Origin: a virus
DNA: 39,243 nucleotides
Direction: 5' to 3' (one strand)
IMG/VR virus record: IMGVR_UViG_3300046028_003776
Location: 1 to 39,243 of that record
Part shown: positions 1-7,954 of the stretch, one piece after another
How the letters are laid out: each line of letters begins with the position of its first letter
Position numbering within the stretch: the first letter of the stretch is position 1
Program-made: the position numbers and the translations under genes
The notes under the pieces: generated by a model
The model's input: the letters and a program-made list of their open reading frames with translations, nothing else
The model's database searches: none
What the model was told of the DNA's origin: nothing

Positions 1-14
1 ACATCGGGTTTTCC
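1..14. other. left end, possible cos-proximal region
   Basis: The 14 bases beyond the HNH stop codon hold no gene. The heptamer ACATCGG at 1-7 recurs at 39234-39240, near the other end. The terminal HNH and TerS genes suggest the window runs from cos to cos, as in HK97. This is inference: an assembler may also have cut or rotated a circular sequence here, and no overhang can be read directly. Confidence 0.3.
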
Positions 15-359
15 TCAGACGCTGCCGGTATGGCAGCGACCACCCTCCCCCTCTCGCCTCTCAGCGTTCGTCTTCCGTGCGTGGCACCTGATGCACAGCG
101 TCCGCAGGTTCCCGAGCTCGTCGGCCCCACCTCTAGCCTTGGGCACGATGTGGTCTACCTGGGCTTCACGCTTGTCGGTGCAGATGCGTCCGCAGTCCTG
201 GCACTGCCATGCGTCACGGACCAGGGCTGCCTGCCTCAGCCGACGCCAGGCCACTGAGCAATAGCCACGGGCTGCCGCGTTGGGCCTGGTGCTTTCGTCT
301 CGCTGTGGGCGTGACGCACGCAGACGCAGCGGCCTGTGGCATGGGATGCGTTGGGGCAT
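15..359 (-). CDS. HNH homing-type endonuclease beside cos/terminase
   Basis: This 114-residue protein carries an HNH nuclease core with zinc-binding pairs: C53/C56, the catalytic D69-H70, N84, then C89, C92 and H93. In HK97-like phages a small HNH protein encoded at the genome end next to cos works with terminase in cutting concatemers (family knowledge). Here it is the last gene on the minus strand at the left end, and TerS is the first at the right end, so the two would be adjacent on a circular or concatemeric genome. Its ATG overlaps the upstream stop by one base (TAATG). The N-terminal 30 residues are basic and look disordered. Confidence 0.9.
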   Translation of the reverse strand: MPQRIPCHRPLRLRASRPQRDESTRPNAAARGYCSVAWRRLRQAALVRDAWQCQDCGRICTDKREAQVDHIVPKARGGADELGNLRTLCIRCHARKTNAERREGEGGRCHTGSV

Positions 360-715
360 TACGACTTCAGCGACACGATGCCGAGAGTGCCTGTGCTGTT
401 CGTGGTGGCCGAGACGATCTTAAGGAACGACACGGCGAAGACCGCATCAGGCAGAGCGTAGATCCTGCCGTCCGTGCTCGAGGGGGCCAGCGTGATGTCG
501 GCGGCCGAGCCATCTGCCCCGTAGATGCGACGGAACGCATCATCGACACTGGTGCCGCCCCAAGTCTGAAGCGTGGTGGCGTTGGTGGTCATGGTGCCAA
601 GCGACACCACACCGCCAGCCATATCGTCCAGCCTGAGCGTGGTGGCCAGGGTGGTCGTGCTGTGCAGCACGATGTTCACGTCACGCTCGTACCGCTTGAT
701 CTTCACATGGGACAT
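359..715 (-). CDS. hypothetical protein, possible virion accessory
   Basis: I do not recognise this 118-residue protein. It is rich in Thr, Ser, Val and Gly, with alternating hydrophobic residues that suggest beta strands, as in small phage structural or decoration proteins. No signal peptide or membrane segment is visible. It lies between an unknown gene and the HNH gene, distal to the lysis-like block. Its ATG follows a CGGAGC element, and the 79-base gap upstream is one of few gaps on this strand. Confidence 0.6.
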   Translation of the reverse strand: MSHVKIKRYERDVNIVLHSTTTLATTLRLDDMAGGVVSLGTMTTNATTLQTWGGTSVDDAFRRIYGADGSAADITLAPSSTDGRIYALPDAVFAVSFLKIVSATTNSTGTLGIVSLKS

Positions 716-794
716 GGTCTAGCTCCGTGGCTCGGGACTGGCCCGCATCGTGGCCTGAGTCTCAGGGTATGGCTCTGTGCCGTACGTCTTGCAG

Positions 795-1106
795 TTAGGC
801 GGGCTGTCCTGACAGCAGTGCCGCCACCTCTCTCATCGGCAGCACCGCCACGCTGGGCAGCAGCACCGACTTGTCGGACGCCTCCCACATGGCGCTCAGC
901 AAACCTCCTGGCGTGACTTCCGTTAGAACGTCGGCCGACAGCATCAAGACGCCGTCGTTCAACTGGCGTGGCAGCAGGATTAGGTTTTCGTTTCCATGCA
1001 ACGCATGAAGCTCCATAAGTCTCTCAGCCAACTGAGGAGCAAAGAGCAGGCAGTGTAATCGTCCCCACTCTAGGCTGACCGGCAGCGTGACTTCTGCGAG
1101 CGTCAT
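795..1106 (-). CDS. hypothetical protein
   Basis: An unrecognised 103-residue protein, Leu-rich, with no clear membrane segment or catalytic motif. Its start overlaps the stop of the preceding fibre-like gene in an ATGA arrangement, so it is probably translationally coupled to it. The pairing suggests a small partner or chaperone of the upstream virion protein, but only position supports that. Confidence 0.65.
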   Translation of the reverse strand: MTLAEVTLPVSLEWGRLHCLLFAPQLAERLMELHALHGNENLILLPRQLNDGVLMLSADVLTEVTPGGLLSAMWEASDKSVLLPSVAVLPMREVAALLSGQPA

Positions 1107-1963
1107 GCCGTCCTGCCTATTGCATTGAGGAACGTCGTCAGCGCCGTGTTGTATGCGGCGGCCTCCGACGCAGACAGCCCCGCACCGACTGAGTAGGCGT
1201 ACACTCGCCCGGCAAAACTTTGTGCGACGGCATCGGTTCCAGACGCCGAGCCGCTTGCGTACACGGCGAACCTCGCATCTGGGTCTGGCGTCGTTGTCGC
1301 GCCAGTGCTGCCGCCCCCCTCAACGCCGCCCTCGTATATCGAGTTCCGCCCAGCGTTTCGCGTGTTGATGAGATTGAGTCGCCCCGATGTCGCCGAGGGA
1401 GTCCAGTTGATTGCCCGTGTCCCCCAGAAGATGAACTGGCTGCCAGAGTACCTGGCATTGACATGGTACGCCTCGCCAGAACCGGCAGTCTGTATGCCGA
1501 TGATTGGAGATGTGCCTGCGGGAGAGGCATTTACGCCTGTGCATGACACGGCAACGTGTCCGCTCTGCCGGTCGTTGCCTGACGGCAGCAGCGTGCTGAA
1601 TGGCCGTGCGTTCAGCCGCAGGTACTTGTTGCCAGTAGTGTTGTCGAGACTGCCAGCCAAGGTGTAGTCGCCAGACACGAAGCCCACGTTCTCGTCTGTG
1701 CCTAGGCCGAGAACAGTGCCGCCCATCACCGTTGAGCGGTAGAGCGGGACAAGTGCCGCAAGAAGGTTGTCACCACACAGGAGCGACAGCCGGTAGAACT
1801 TGCTCCGCAAACTGGCTTTGTCAATGTCCACGCAGAACTTGCTGACGGCAGACAGCGACGATCCGACGCTGCCGCCGTTGGCGACGACGCGAGCAGCCCA
1901 GTTCGCTGCTTCGGGGTGCAGCGTCTGCCTCGGCCGCAGCGTTCGTGGACTCATGGGGCTCAT
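1103..1963 (-). CDS. putative tail-fibre or receptor-binding-like protein with LamG-like C-terminus
   Basis: This 286-residue protein is rich in Gly, Ser, Thr and Asn. Its last 55 residues (from about 230: ARFAVYASG, then AGRVYAYSVGAGLS, then a helix ending FLNAIGR) resemble the end of the concanavalin/LamG-like domains common in phage fibre and surface-binding proteins. A role in host recognition or virion decoration is inferred from composition and this motif. It sits downstream of the lysis-like genes rather than among the tail genes. ATGA overlaps couple it to the genes on both sides. Confidence 0.6.
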   Translation of the reverse strand: MSPMSPRTLRPRQTLHPEAANWAARVVANGGSVGSSLSAVSKFCVDIDKASLRSKFYRLSLLCGDNLLAALVPLYRSTVMGGTVLGLGTDENVGFVSGDYTLAGSLDNTTGNKYLRLNARPFSTLLPSGNDRQSGHVAVSCTGVNASPAGTSPIIGIQTAGSGEAYHVNARYSGSQFIFWGTRAINWTPSATSGRLNLINTRNAGRNSIYEGGVEGGGSTGATTTPDPDARFAVYASGSASGTDAVAQSFAGRVYAYSVGAGLSASEAAAYNTALTTFLNAIGRTA

Positions 1964-2193
1964 GGCTGTTCTCGCATGTGCTTCATTTCGTACAGCAGTT
2001 TCGTCTGCTCGGTGACTGCCTTGGATATCTCTGACTGCGTCTCGCTCAAGCTGCGGACGAACACTCGATGTTCTTCGACCAACGGGATCAGCACGTCGTT
2101 GCGAAGCACCCAGCCGGCCGCCAGGGCGACGACGACCGAGAAACCATAGTCACGCAGGGCCGTGTAGAGCGTCTCCTTGGTGGCCTCCGTCAC
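1960..2193 (-). CDS. small membrane protein, holin-like candidate
   Basis: A 77-residue protein with a membrane segment near residues 14-28 (GFSVVVALAAGWVL) followed by a charged, heptad-like helix to the C-terminus. I chose the GTG at 2193 because it overlaps the upstream stop as GTGA; an earlier start would run deep into the previous gene. One membrane segment plus a coiled coil and a position next to a candidate lytic enzyme fit a holin-like or spanin-like role, but no family signature proves it. Confidence 0.6.
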   Translation of the reverse strand: MTEATKETLYTALRDYGFSVVVALAAGWVLRNDVLIPLVEEHRVFVRSLSETQSEISKAVTEQTKLLYEMKHMREQP

Positions 2194-2510
2194 GACAGGG
2201 CCTCCAGCATCTCGACACGGTTCTCCAGCCAGCGACGAATCAGGATCTTCACGATCTCGCTGATGATGGCCGCCAGGATGATGCTGGCGATAAACCCCAT
2301 GCCGTACTCGGCACGCTCTTGCCGCTCGATGCTCTTGGCCAGGTGCTGGCCCACCACGGCGGTCTGCTGCGGATCGCACTGGTACAGCACGGGCACGGGC
2401 CACTTGCGGAGGGCACGGCCGATGAGCCGCTCGCCACGCTTGCGGCCGAGCAGGTAACGCTTGGCCGGGAGCTCGTCCCAAACGGCGTTGATGAGTTCTT
2501 GCCTGGTCAT
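2190..2510 (-). CDS. small membrane protein of the lysis-like block
   Basis: A 106-residue protein with a basic soluble N-terminal half and one hydrophobic segment near residues 70-91 (GMGFIASIILAAIISEIVK), then a short charged tail. The ATG at 2510 overlaps the upstream stop as ATGA and is preferred over upstream in-frame starts that run into the previous gene. It lies between the zinc-ribbon lipoprotein and the single-pass protein at 1960-2193. It could be a holin, an antiholin or a membrane anchor; the sequence does not decide. Confidence 0.65.
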   Translation of the reverse strand: MTRQELINAVWDELPAKRYLLGRKRGERLIGRALRKWPVPVLYQCDPQQTAVVGQHLAKSIERQERAEYGMGFIASIILAAIISEIVKILIRRWLENRVEMLEALS

Positions 2511-2782
2511 TTCGGGCAGTCCTTGCAGACGCTTACGGGCTTCTTGCCGGTGCCGTCGCACACGCTGCACTTGATGACGATGCGGCCGTCTCCGACTTTG
2601 CCGGTGCCGTTGCAGTTGTCGCACTCGCCGGCATCAGGCGTCGGCGTCGGCCGGATTTCTTGCCGCATCTGGATCGCCATGCGTGCCGCTTCGCACGCGA
2701 GATCCGCAGACACGCCCTGGTCGTCGGGGATGCTGAGCACGCAGCCGACAAACACGATCACGAATGGGAGCATCCACCTCAT
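2507..2782 (-). CDS. putative lipoprotein with DnaJ-like CxxCxGxG zinc ribbon
   Basis: This 91-residue protein begins with a hydrophobic signal and a lipobox-like site (VFVGC, Cys14), suggesting export and lipidation. The C-terminal half holds two CxxCxGxG motifs (CDNCNGTG near 54-61, CSVCDGTG near 72-79) and a final CxxC, the pattern of the DnaJ zinc-binding domain, with no J-domain. The ATG overlaps the preceding stop by one base (TGATG). Its place directly behind the papain-fold enzyme suggests a role at the cell envelope during lysis, perhaps as a thiol or protein-folding aid. That role is inference. Confidence 0.65.
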   Translation of the reverse strand: MRWMLPFVIVFVGCVLSIPDDQGVSADLACEAARMAIQMRQEIRPTPTPDAGECDNCNGTGKVGDGRIVIKCSVCDGTGKKPVSVCKDCPK

Positions 2783-3711
2783 CACAGAACTCCGTCTAGC
2801 CAGTCCTCTGGCATGAGCGACGGCCGGAAGCCGTTGAACCCGGCCACGGCGTAGGAGTCGCCGCCAGCACACATTGAGTCGATCACGGACGCATCCACCC
2901 AGCCCGACGTTCGCTGGAACGCTGGCGGTGCCTTGTCGTCCACGGGGCCGTCGTAGCAGTCGCCCCACGAGTTAGGCACCCGCAAGGCCGGGCGATCCCA
3001 TCGCAGGTCGCAAGCCATCATGCAGTGGGCCCACGTCCCCATGGGCGTCAGCCAGCCCCCGCCGTACTTGGCATCTCGCTTGAACGTCATCGAGAAGCCA
3101 CGCATCGAGCACAGGTAGACCGGGTAGCCGTTGCTGATCGCCTTGGCACAGTCCTCGAAGTTCCTCACCAGCGTGACTTCGGCCACCTTGTGCTGGGCCG
3201 CATACGGCTCGAGGTTGCTCGGCAGCCCGTCCCGGCCCAGCGTCCGCTCCTCGGTGCCGCTCAGCTGCCTGTCCCACCGCTTGCCGCCGTAGTCCTGGCC
3301 GTAGTGCAGCGTGCCAAAGTCACGAATGGCCTTGGCGGCGTGAAACCCCGTGCTGCCGTCACCGCCACCGTTGCGGGACAGCCCGCGGGCCTCGACACGA
3401 GACAGCCCGTAGACCACGCCTTCAATGCACCGGCCACCCCATGTCTCGGGCTCACGCCGCAGCCAGATGTCACAGGCCGCCAGGATGTCCACGGCCATCG
3501 CCGTGCCCCAGCCGACGCACGAGCCGATGGGCTGCGAGCCACGCCGCCACGCCGGCATGCTCTTCAGCAGCAGCTGCGACAGCGACACGTCGTGCTTGGC
3601 GGTCTGCAACTCAGCCCCGGCCTCAGCCATCGTCGGGCGAGGCAGAGACGCAACGAACGCCTGAGCACCTGTCGGATCCGGCGTGTAGCCAAAGAGCGGC
3701 ACGAAGGCCAT
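2782..3711 (-). CDS. papain-fold (C1-like) cysteine peptidase, candidate lytic enzyme
   Basis: The 309-residue protein shows the papain-clan active site in order: Q60 and C65 in QPIGSCVGWG, H229 in the WAHC segment, and N247 in RVPNSWG, the classic NSWG signature. No signal peptide is visible. Position next to several small membrane proteins makes it the best endolysin candidate in the genome, since no muramidase, amidase or transglycosylase is seen. A capsid-delivered or host-modifying protease is an alternative. The fold call is strong; the lysis role is inferred from context. Confidence 0.75.
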   Translation of the reverse strand: MAFVPLFGYTPDPTGAQAFVASLPRPTMAEAGAELQTAKHDVSLSQLLLKSMPAWRRGSQPIGSCVGWGTAMAVDILAACDIWLRREPETWGGRCIEGVVYGLSRVEARGLSRNGGGDGSTGFHAAKAIRDFGTLHYGQDYGGKRWDRQLSGTEERTLGRDGLPSNLEPYAAQHKVAEVTLVRNFEDCAKAISNGYPVYLCSMRGFSMTFKRDAKYGGGWLTPMGTWAHCMMACDLRWDRPALRVPNSWGDCYDGPVDDKAPPAFQRTSGWVDASVIDSMCAGGDSYAVAGFNGFRPSLMPEDWLDGVL

Positions 3712-3714
3712 CGG

Positions 3715-4326
3715 TCAGCCCCCGTTCATGCCGGCCCAGGCGATTGCCTTGGCAAAGTCGTCGAACCGTTGCCGCATGGACGCATCCACCGGCACCACGT
3801 CTCGGCCGATGGCGGCGTTGTACGCCTCCTCGACGGCGTCTCGCAGGCCGGGGATCTCGCCGGGCTGATGCCGGCCAATCCGACGCCAGGCGATGTCCAG
3901 AGCCAGCGCGGTGAACGCACGCAGCGAGCGGGTGTCGGTGAACGCCACTTCGGTCGTCACGGCGTCGCCGGCCACGACCACGCCAGCCTTCGTCCACGTC
4001 TGTGCCCACAGGGCACGGTCGGCCGGGTTGAGGGCCGCCAGGGCCTTGGCCACGGGCGTCACGAGTCGCTGCATCTCATCACTCGGCGTCGAGACAGGAT
4101 AGGAAGGCACGGCCGGCGTGCTCGGCAGGCTCGGCATCGGCACCTTGCCCCAGGCTGCGGCAATCAGGAGGGCCGCTGCGGCGATTCGGCCGGAGAGGGC
4201 TCCGTGGGCCTTGGCGGCTTCGGTGGCCTTAGCGAGGTACCCAGCGATCTGCTGCCGGTACGGCGCAGCGAGGAGAGCAGCTGCCGCCACCACGGCGGCG
4301 GTGCGTACGAGTGACTCATGGTTCAC
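3715..4326 (-). CDS. membrane-anchored protein with two N-terminal hydrophobic segments
   Basis: A 203-residue protein. Hydrophobic Ala-rich segments lie near residues 8-21 and 47-62, followed by a Pro/Ser linker and a soluble alpha-helical domain of about 125 residues. The GTG at 4326 makes a GTGA overlap with the upstream stop. Two short membrane spans just upstream of the candidate lytic enzyme would suit a holin, but the large soluble domain is atypical. I do not recognise the family. Confidence 0.65.
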   Translation of the reverse strand: MNHESLVRTAAVVAAAALLAAPYRQQIAGYLAKATEAAKAHGALSGRIAAAALLIAAAWGKVPMPSLPSTPAVPSYPVSTPSDEMQRLVTPVAKALAALNPADRALWAQTWTKAGVVVAGDAVTTEVAFTDTRSLRAFTALALDIAWRRIGRHQPGEIPGLRDAVEEAYNAAIGRDVVPVDASMRQRFDDFAKAIAWAGMNGG

Positions 4327-4625
4327 CGGACGGCCTCCACCTGGCTCATCACCCAACGCACGAGATCCTCGCCCGCAGGCGTCTTGAGCACGGCGGCCAG
4401 CTTGCTCACCAACTGGTCGTCCACCTTGGCGTGCGTCTGTGCGGCCAACCACTCGACGGCGTCCGCCACGACGAGAGAACGCCGGTACGGGTCGGGCTCA
4501 GCCATGAACCGCTGGCCGTAGCCGATGAGCGGGGCCCATCGCTGCAGCAGCATCAGCGACTGCCACAGGTTCAGGCCGTTACCGTACTGCTCGAGCTCTT
4601 GGGGCGTGGCACCGTAGTCGGGCAT
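4323..4625 (-). CDS. hypothetical protein
   Basis: An unrecognised 100-residue protein, mostly helical by composition, with no signal or membrane segment. Its ATG at 4625 lies three bases after the preceding stop, with a strong GAGGAGG ribosome site inside the end of the upstream gene. It is coupled by GTGA to the membrane protein downstream, which suggests the two act together. Confidence 0.7.
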   Translation of the reverse strand: MPDYGATPQELEQYGNGLNLWQSLMLLQRWAPLIGYGQRFMAEPDPYRRSLVVADAVEWLAAQTHAKVDDQLVSKLAAVLKTPAGEDLVRWVMSQVEAVR

Positions 4626-4627
4626 GG

Positions 4628-4900
4628 CTAGACCTCCTCATCGGATTCTGCCTCTCCCCCGGCATCCTCTTGCAGTGGCGTCACATTGATCGTCTCGTTC
4701 AGCCAGTCATACGCAGCGTCATAGCTGTCCTTCGCTTCCTCGAAGGCGTCCTTGCGGTCTAGGCGAAACGGCTGCTTGAAAACCTCTTCGTCGATGAGTT
4801 TTCCGCTGCCGTCGGTCATGTAGATGTAGGCGTACTGCTGGCCGTACTCCACGACGATCCGACGCAGCACGTCCTCGCGGCCCTTCGGTGCCATGGTCAT
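4628..4900 (-). CDS. hypothetical acidic small protein
   Basis: A 90-residue acidic protein (tail rich in Asp/Glu) that I do not recognise. A Tyr-rich stretch near residues 17-26 suggests a small beta-rich domain. I chose the ATG at 4900 because it gives an ATGA overlap with the upstream regulator; a start 15 bases earlier is possible. Confidence 0.7.
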   Translation of the reverse strand: MTMAPKGREDVLRRIVVEYGQQYAYIYMTDGSGKLIDEEVFKQPFRLDRKDAFEEAKDSYDAAYDWLNETINVTPLQEDAGGEAESDEEV

Positions 4901-5274
4901 CGGTCCTGCTCCCATAGGTCCGCTAGGTTGCCCTCGTAGCCAACTGCCTCTTTCGTCTCGTGATCCATCGGGATCCGCTGAATGCTGACGTGCCGTGTCT
5001 TCGTCACCCGGCGATCCTCACGGGTGTCGTCGCTCCACGTCGCTTGGATCTGCAGGCAGGCGTCTCGGATCTCGGTGGTCGTCGGATCCCGCTGACGTAC
5101 CGGCTTGGCCCTGAGCTTGCGGTCGTGCCGCCGGGGCAGCTGCCACACGACGGCCAGGCGGATGACTTGGTCCCGGGAAATAGTCCACCGCTCGCACAGT
5201 GCCCTCATTGGCATGTGCGTTGCCCAGTCGGCACGGAACGCCGTCAGGCTGATGGTTGCGGTGTCGCCTCGCAT
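4897..5274 (-). CDS. putative helix-turn-helix DNA-binding protein
   Basis: A 125-residue basic protein. Residues 12-50 fit a helix-turn-helix (ALCERWTISRDQVIRLAVVW). Residues 64-80 carry a motif (P-TTTEIRDACLQIQATW) that recurs at the end of the HTH protein at 8685-8969, so the two are probably paralogous regulators. The ATG at 5274 overlaps the preceding glycosyltransferase by 31 bases; a later start would cut the first helix. The target is unknown. Confidence 0.65.
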   Translation of the reverse strand: MRGDTATISLTAFRADWATHMPMRALCERWTISRDQVIRLAVVWQLPRRHDRKLRAKPVRQRDPTTTEIRDACLQIQATWSDDTREDRRVTKTRHVSIQRIPMDHETKEAVGYEGNLADLWEQDR

Positions 5275-6131
5275 GGCTCCATCCACGACACGATCGTTCT
5301 CATCGACGGACACACATACAGCATCTGCCCAGTGGCCCGGGCGATGCTCTGGTGGAACGGCACATGCTCGCAGTCCGTCGTGCCGTCGTACGTGCCGGCC
5401 AGGTAGGCATCGGTGCGGTAGATCGCCATGCCGCCGAACGCACTCGACACGAGAGCGGGCGGCGATCCCACGGGCGGCATCCATGTGTATCCGAACCCGC
5501 CTCGGCCGCCTCGGTACTGGTCCCAGTAGCAGTCCCGCTGGCCAACGCCACGCAACGCCCACAGGTCATAGTGAGCCCACTGCGGGCCATTGCCGAAGTC
5601 GTACTGAAACAAACTCACGCTGGCCATGCCGTAGGCACCCTGCTTCTCAACGAGGCAGCCGACGCCGTTTACCAGCCCGTGCTGCGAGAAGCCCGCCCAT
5701 AAGTCGAAGTCCATGACGATGACGTAGTCGGAGCGTGCGGAACACTGCCGCACCCACTGCTGACAAGCGTGCCGGTACTCGGCGAGTGCCACGGTGCGGC
5801 GGCCGGCGAACTCACCCGGCAGGTGCGGGCGACCTAAGACCTCGTAGTGAAACGTGGCGTGACTGTGCCGGCGGGAGAACTCGGCCAACACGTCCAGCGT
5901 GTCGTCGGTGCAGTCGTTGCTCTCGATGTGCAGCTGCCATGACTTGCAATGCTGGCCGAGGGCCTCGACTCGCCGCAGGTTGTCGGCCAGCTGCGGGCCG
6001 CAGTTGCGAGCCAGGCCGACGACGGCGATGGACGAGTGCCGCAGCCGCTCGAGCCCCTCGGCGTGGCGGTGGTCGAACTCCTCCGCGAAGTCGTGGTGCG
6101 GCATCCACAGGTCGGCATCTAGGTCAGGCAT
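5244..6131 (-). CDS. glycosyltransferase, GT-A type
   Basis: This 295-residue protein looks like a GT-A-fold glycosyltransferase. It has an N-terminal nucleotide-binding beginning (SSIAVVGLARN), an SNDCTDDT segment near 71-78, and a DxD-type metal site (D141-F-D143) in VIVMDFDLWAG. The pattern resembles CAP59/GT69-like enzymes, but that subfamily is a guess. It follows a GT2-type enzyme with an 8-base overlap (ATGCCTGA) and is downstream of a SAM methyltransferase. A job in modifying virion proteins or host surface glycans is inferred; donor and acceptor are unknown. Confidence 0.75.
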   Translation of the reverse strand: MPDLDADLWMPHHDFAEEFDHRHAEGLERLRHSSIAVVGLARNCGPQLADNLRRVEALGQHCKSWQLHIESNDCTDDTLDVLAEFSRRHSHATFHYEVLGRPHLPGEFAGRRTVALAEYRHACQQWVRQCSARSDYVIVMDFDLWAGFSQHGLVNGVGCLVEKQGAYGMASVSLFQYDFGNGPQWAHYDLWALRGVGQRDCYWDQYRGGRGGFGYTWMPPVGSPPALVSSAFGGMAIYRTDAYLAGTYDGTTDCEHVPFHQSIARATGQMLYVCPSMRTIVSWMEPCEATPQPSA

Positions 6132-6891
6132 ACGGCACTCCTCGCTTGCCGCACAGGGCGGCCGACACGCTCCACGGGAAGTTGGTGGACCGCAGGAACT
6201 GCCGCACTCGGTGCATGTACTCGGCGGCCTTGGGCCCCGCGCGGTGCGTGTGTCCGTAGCCAGCGGTGTCGTCGGTAAACACGGCGCCGTCCTGCGGCAC
6301 GTACACAGCCCCGGCGGTGCCGGCCACGACGCTGTAGGCGATGCAGTCGCTCCACGGCCCCATCTGCCACCACTGGTGCTGGCCGAGCTTGAGCAGCCAC
6401 TGCAACTGGATTGCCGCCCCGATGCCCGTCTCCGTTGGCACGGGCCACTCCCGCAGCCGTCGTCGAACGTCGGCCGGCGTCATGGTTGTCGTTGACTCCA
6501 GCCCGCAACCGACGTGGCCAACGATCTGCCCGGCCGGGCTCGCCACTTGGTAGTCGTGGAACACCACGGCGGCCGTTGGGAACCGTCCCACGCTCTCGAC
6601 GATGCCGGGCAGCAGGCGGTCATCGGCCCCCATGCAGATGACGTGCGAGCCCACGAGCGACGGATACACTGTGGCCGCAGCGGCCTGCCAATCCGCTGCC
6701 TTCTCGTGGTGCCGCACGTAGCGGATGCACGGGTAGACGCCCTGCAGCTGCTGCACGATGCCGGGCGTGTCGTCCGTGCTGGCGTCGTCGATCACAACGA
6801 CCTCGGACGGGTTCTGGCACGCAGCCGACACGATGGCACGGCCCAGCGTGGCCGCCCGATTCCACGTCGGGATGACGACAGACACGCTCAC
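6124..6891 (-). CDS. family 2 glycosyltransferase
   Basis: A 255-residue GT2-like enzyme: the nucleotide-sugar-binding start VSVVIPTWNRAATLGRAI, then VVVIDDASTDDT (near 31-42) and a metal-binding GADD (88-91) are all present. The GTG at 6891 overlaps the upstream methyltransferase stop as GTGA and starts exactly at the first strand of the fold. It belongs to a compact methyltransferase-GT2-GT cassette. No membrane segment is visible, so it probably acts in the cytoplasm. The sugar and target cannot be read. Confidence 0.88.
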   Translation of the reverse strand: MSVSVVIPTWNRAATLGRAIVSAACQNPSEVVVIDDASTDDTPGIVQQLQGVYPCIRYVRHHEKAADWQAAAATVYPSLVGSHVICMGADDRLLPGIVESVGRFPTAAVVFHDYQVASPAGQIVGHVGCGLESTTTMTPADVRRRLREWPVPTETGIGAAIQLQWLLKLGQHQWWQMGPWSDCIAYSVVAGTAGAVYVPQDGAVFTDDTAGYGHTHRAGPKAAEYMHRVRQFLRSTNFPWSVSAALCGKRGVPYA

Positions 6892-7556
6892 AGCGTCGCT
6901 CCCGTGCAGATGGCAAGCCGGTAGTGGCACATCGGGCCAAAGCCCGTGTGGAGCGTCTCGTCGTTCATGCCGAACACAAAGACGTTCCTGAAGTACCGCC
7001 GCAGCGTGGACCGCAGCCCGTCCTCGGTCTTGCAGTTCACATGCCCGGCCCGGCTCAGAGAAGACGCATGCGGCTGCGACTCCAGCGAAGGCATCCCACA
7101 GATGAACGTGCCGTACTCGCCGATGCTCAGGGCCACGTTGCCGAGAAACGCACCCTCATGGTGCGGCGGGATGTGCTCAAGCACGTCCAGGGCGTAGGCG
7201 GCGTCGAAGAGTTTCGGCAGACGATCCGGCACGTAGCGTGGCCCGGCCACCATGTCGTGCTGCATAAGCATCACGTTGCCTGGCCGCTGCCTGGAGCGGG
7301 CCTCGTCGATGAAGGCGGCGTCGAAATCGGTGGCCATGACGTTGCCCACGGCCTGGGCCACGATGCGGGTGGCGAACGCATCGCCGCAGCCGATCTCCAG
7401 CACCCAATCGCAGCCGGCCAGCACACGAGCCACGAACTTATACCGAGCCAGCGTGAAGCCGAGCCGCTTGGCGTCGATCTCGTACGTGTGCGAGCTCATG
7501 GCACCGAGAGCGTGCCGCTCGTAGTCGTTGAACACGGCGTACTGTGGCTCGCTCAC
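6888..7556 (-). CDS. class I SAM-dependent methyltransferase
   Basis: A 222-residue Rossmann-fold methyltransferase with motif I at 52-60 (VLEIGCGDA), an acidic residue ending the second strand (ATDFD), and the later motif FDAAYALDVLEHIPPH. This profile fits small-molecule or sugar methyltransferases rather than DNA methylases. The GTG at 7556 overlaps the rusA stop (GTGA). Followed directly by two glycosyltransferases, it may methylate the sugar they transfer; that link is inference from gene order. Confidence 0.85.
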   Translation of the reverse strand: MSEPQYAVFNDYERHALGAMSSHTYEIDAKRLGFTLARYKFVARVLAGCDWVLEIGCGDAFATRIVAQAVGNVMATDFDAAFIDEARSRQRPGNVMLMQHDMVAGPRYVPDRLPKLFDAAYALDVLEHIPPHHEGAFLGNVALSIGEYGTFICGMPSLESQPHASSLSRAGHVNCKTEDGLRSTLRRYFRNVFVFGMNDETLHTGFGPMCHYRLAICTGATL

Positions 7557-7951
7557 GAGATCCGCACGGTCGTCCGTGCCTCCTGTCCGTAGCTCTTCTC
7601 CACCACCAGGCGGGCCACGTTCGTGTCGTCGCCGATCACGTCCTGTAGTGCGTCCAGCACGGCCTTGGCCAGGTTGTCCACGTCGGGCCTGGGCAACCGT
7701 GGTGCCGTAAGCTTCACGCCGGTTTTGGTCAGGTGCGACTTAGGCCGAGCAAAGACTGCGTCGATCACGACGTTGAGCGGCTCGCCGGTTTCGCCGAGCC
7801 CGGCCGCTCGAGCAGCTGCTGACAGCGACTGCCGGTACGCATGCACCGGGTGCTGGGCTGGCACGTACGCTCGTGCGAACCCGCCCCGGGTCGAGACTCG
7901 TGGCCTCGGCTGCGGGACGGGCTCGCCGGCGATGGTGAACGTGACGGCCAA
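7553..7951 (-). CDS. rusA: RusA-family Holliday junction resolvase
   Basis: A 132-residue protein with the RusA pattern: N-terminal strand ending GEPVPQPRPR, and the catalytic region RPDVDNLAKAVLDAL (D90, D92, N93, D100) with a further Asp in DVIGDD (D109). It cuts four-way junctions made during phage replication and recombination so that branched DNA can be packaged. The only possible start is a TTG at 7951, since an in-frame stop lies two codons upstream. Closely spaced after the secreted protein at 7955. Confidence 0.9.
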   Translation of the reverse strand: MAVTFTIAGEPVPQPRPRVSTRGGFARAYVPAQHPVHAYRQSLSAAARAAGLGETGEPLNVVIDAVFARPKSHLTKTGVKLTAPRLPRPDVDNLAKAVLDALQDVIGDDTNVARLVVEKSYGQEARTTVRIS

Positions 7952-7954
7952 GGC

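Noticed and set aside
3025-4314. Long open frame on the plus strand (about 429 codons)
   Set aside because: It runs antisense to the papain-fold and membrane protein genes, whose motifs are clear; its Arg/Pro/His-rich composition is typical of GC-rich antisense frames.
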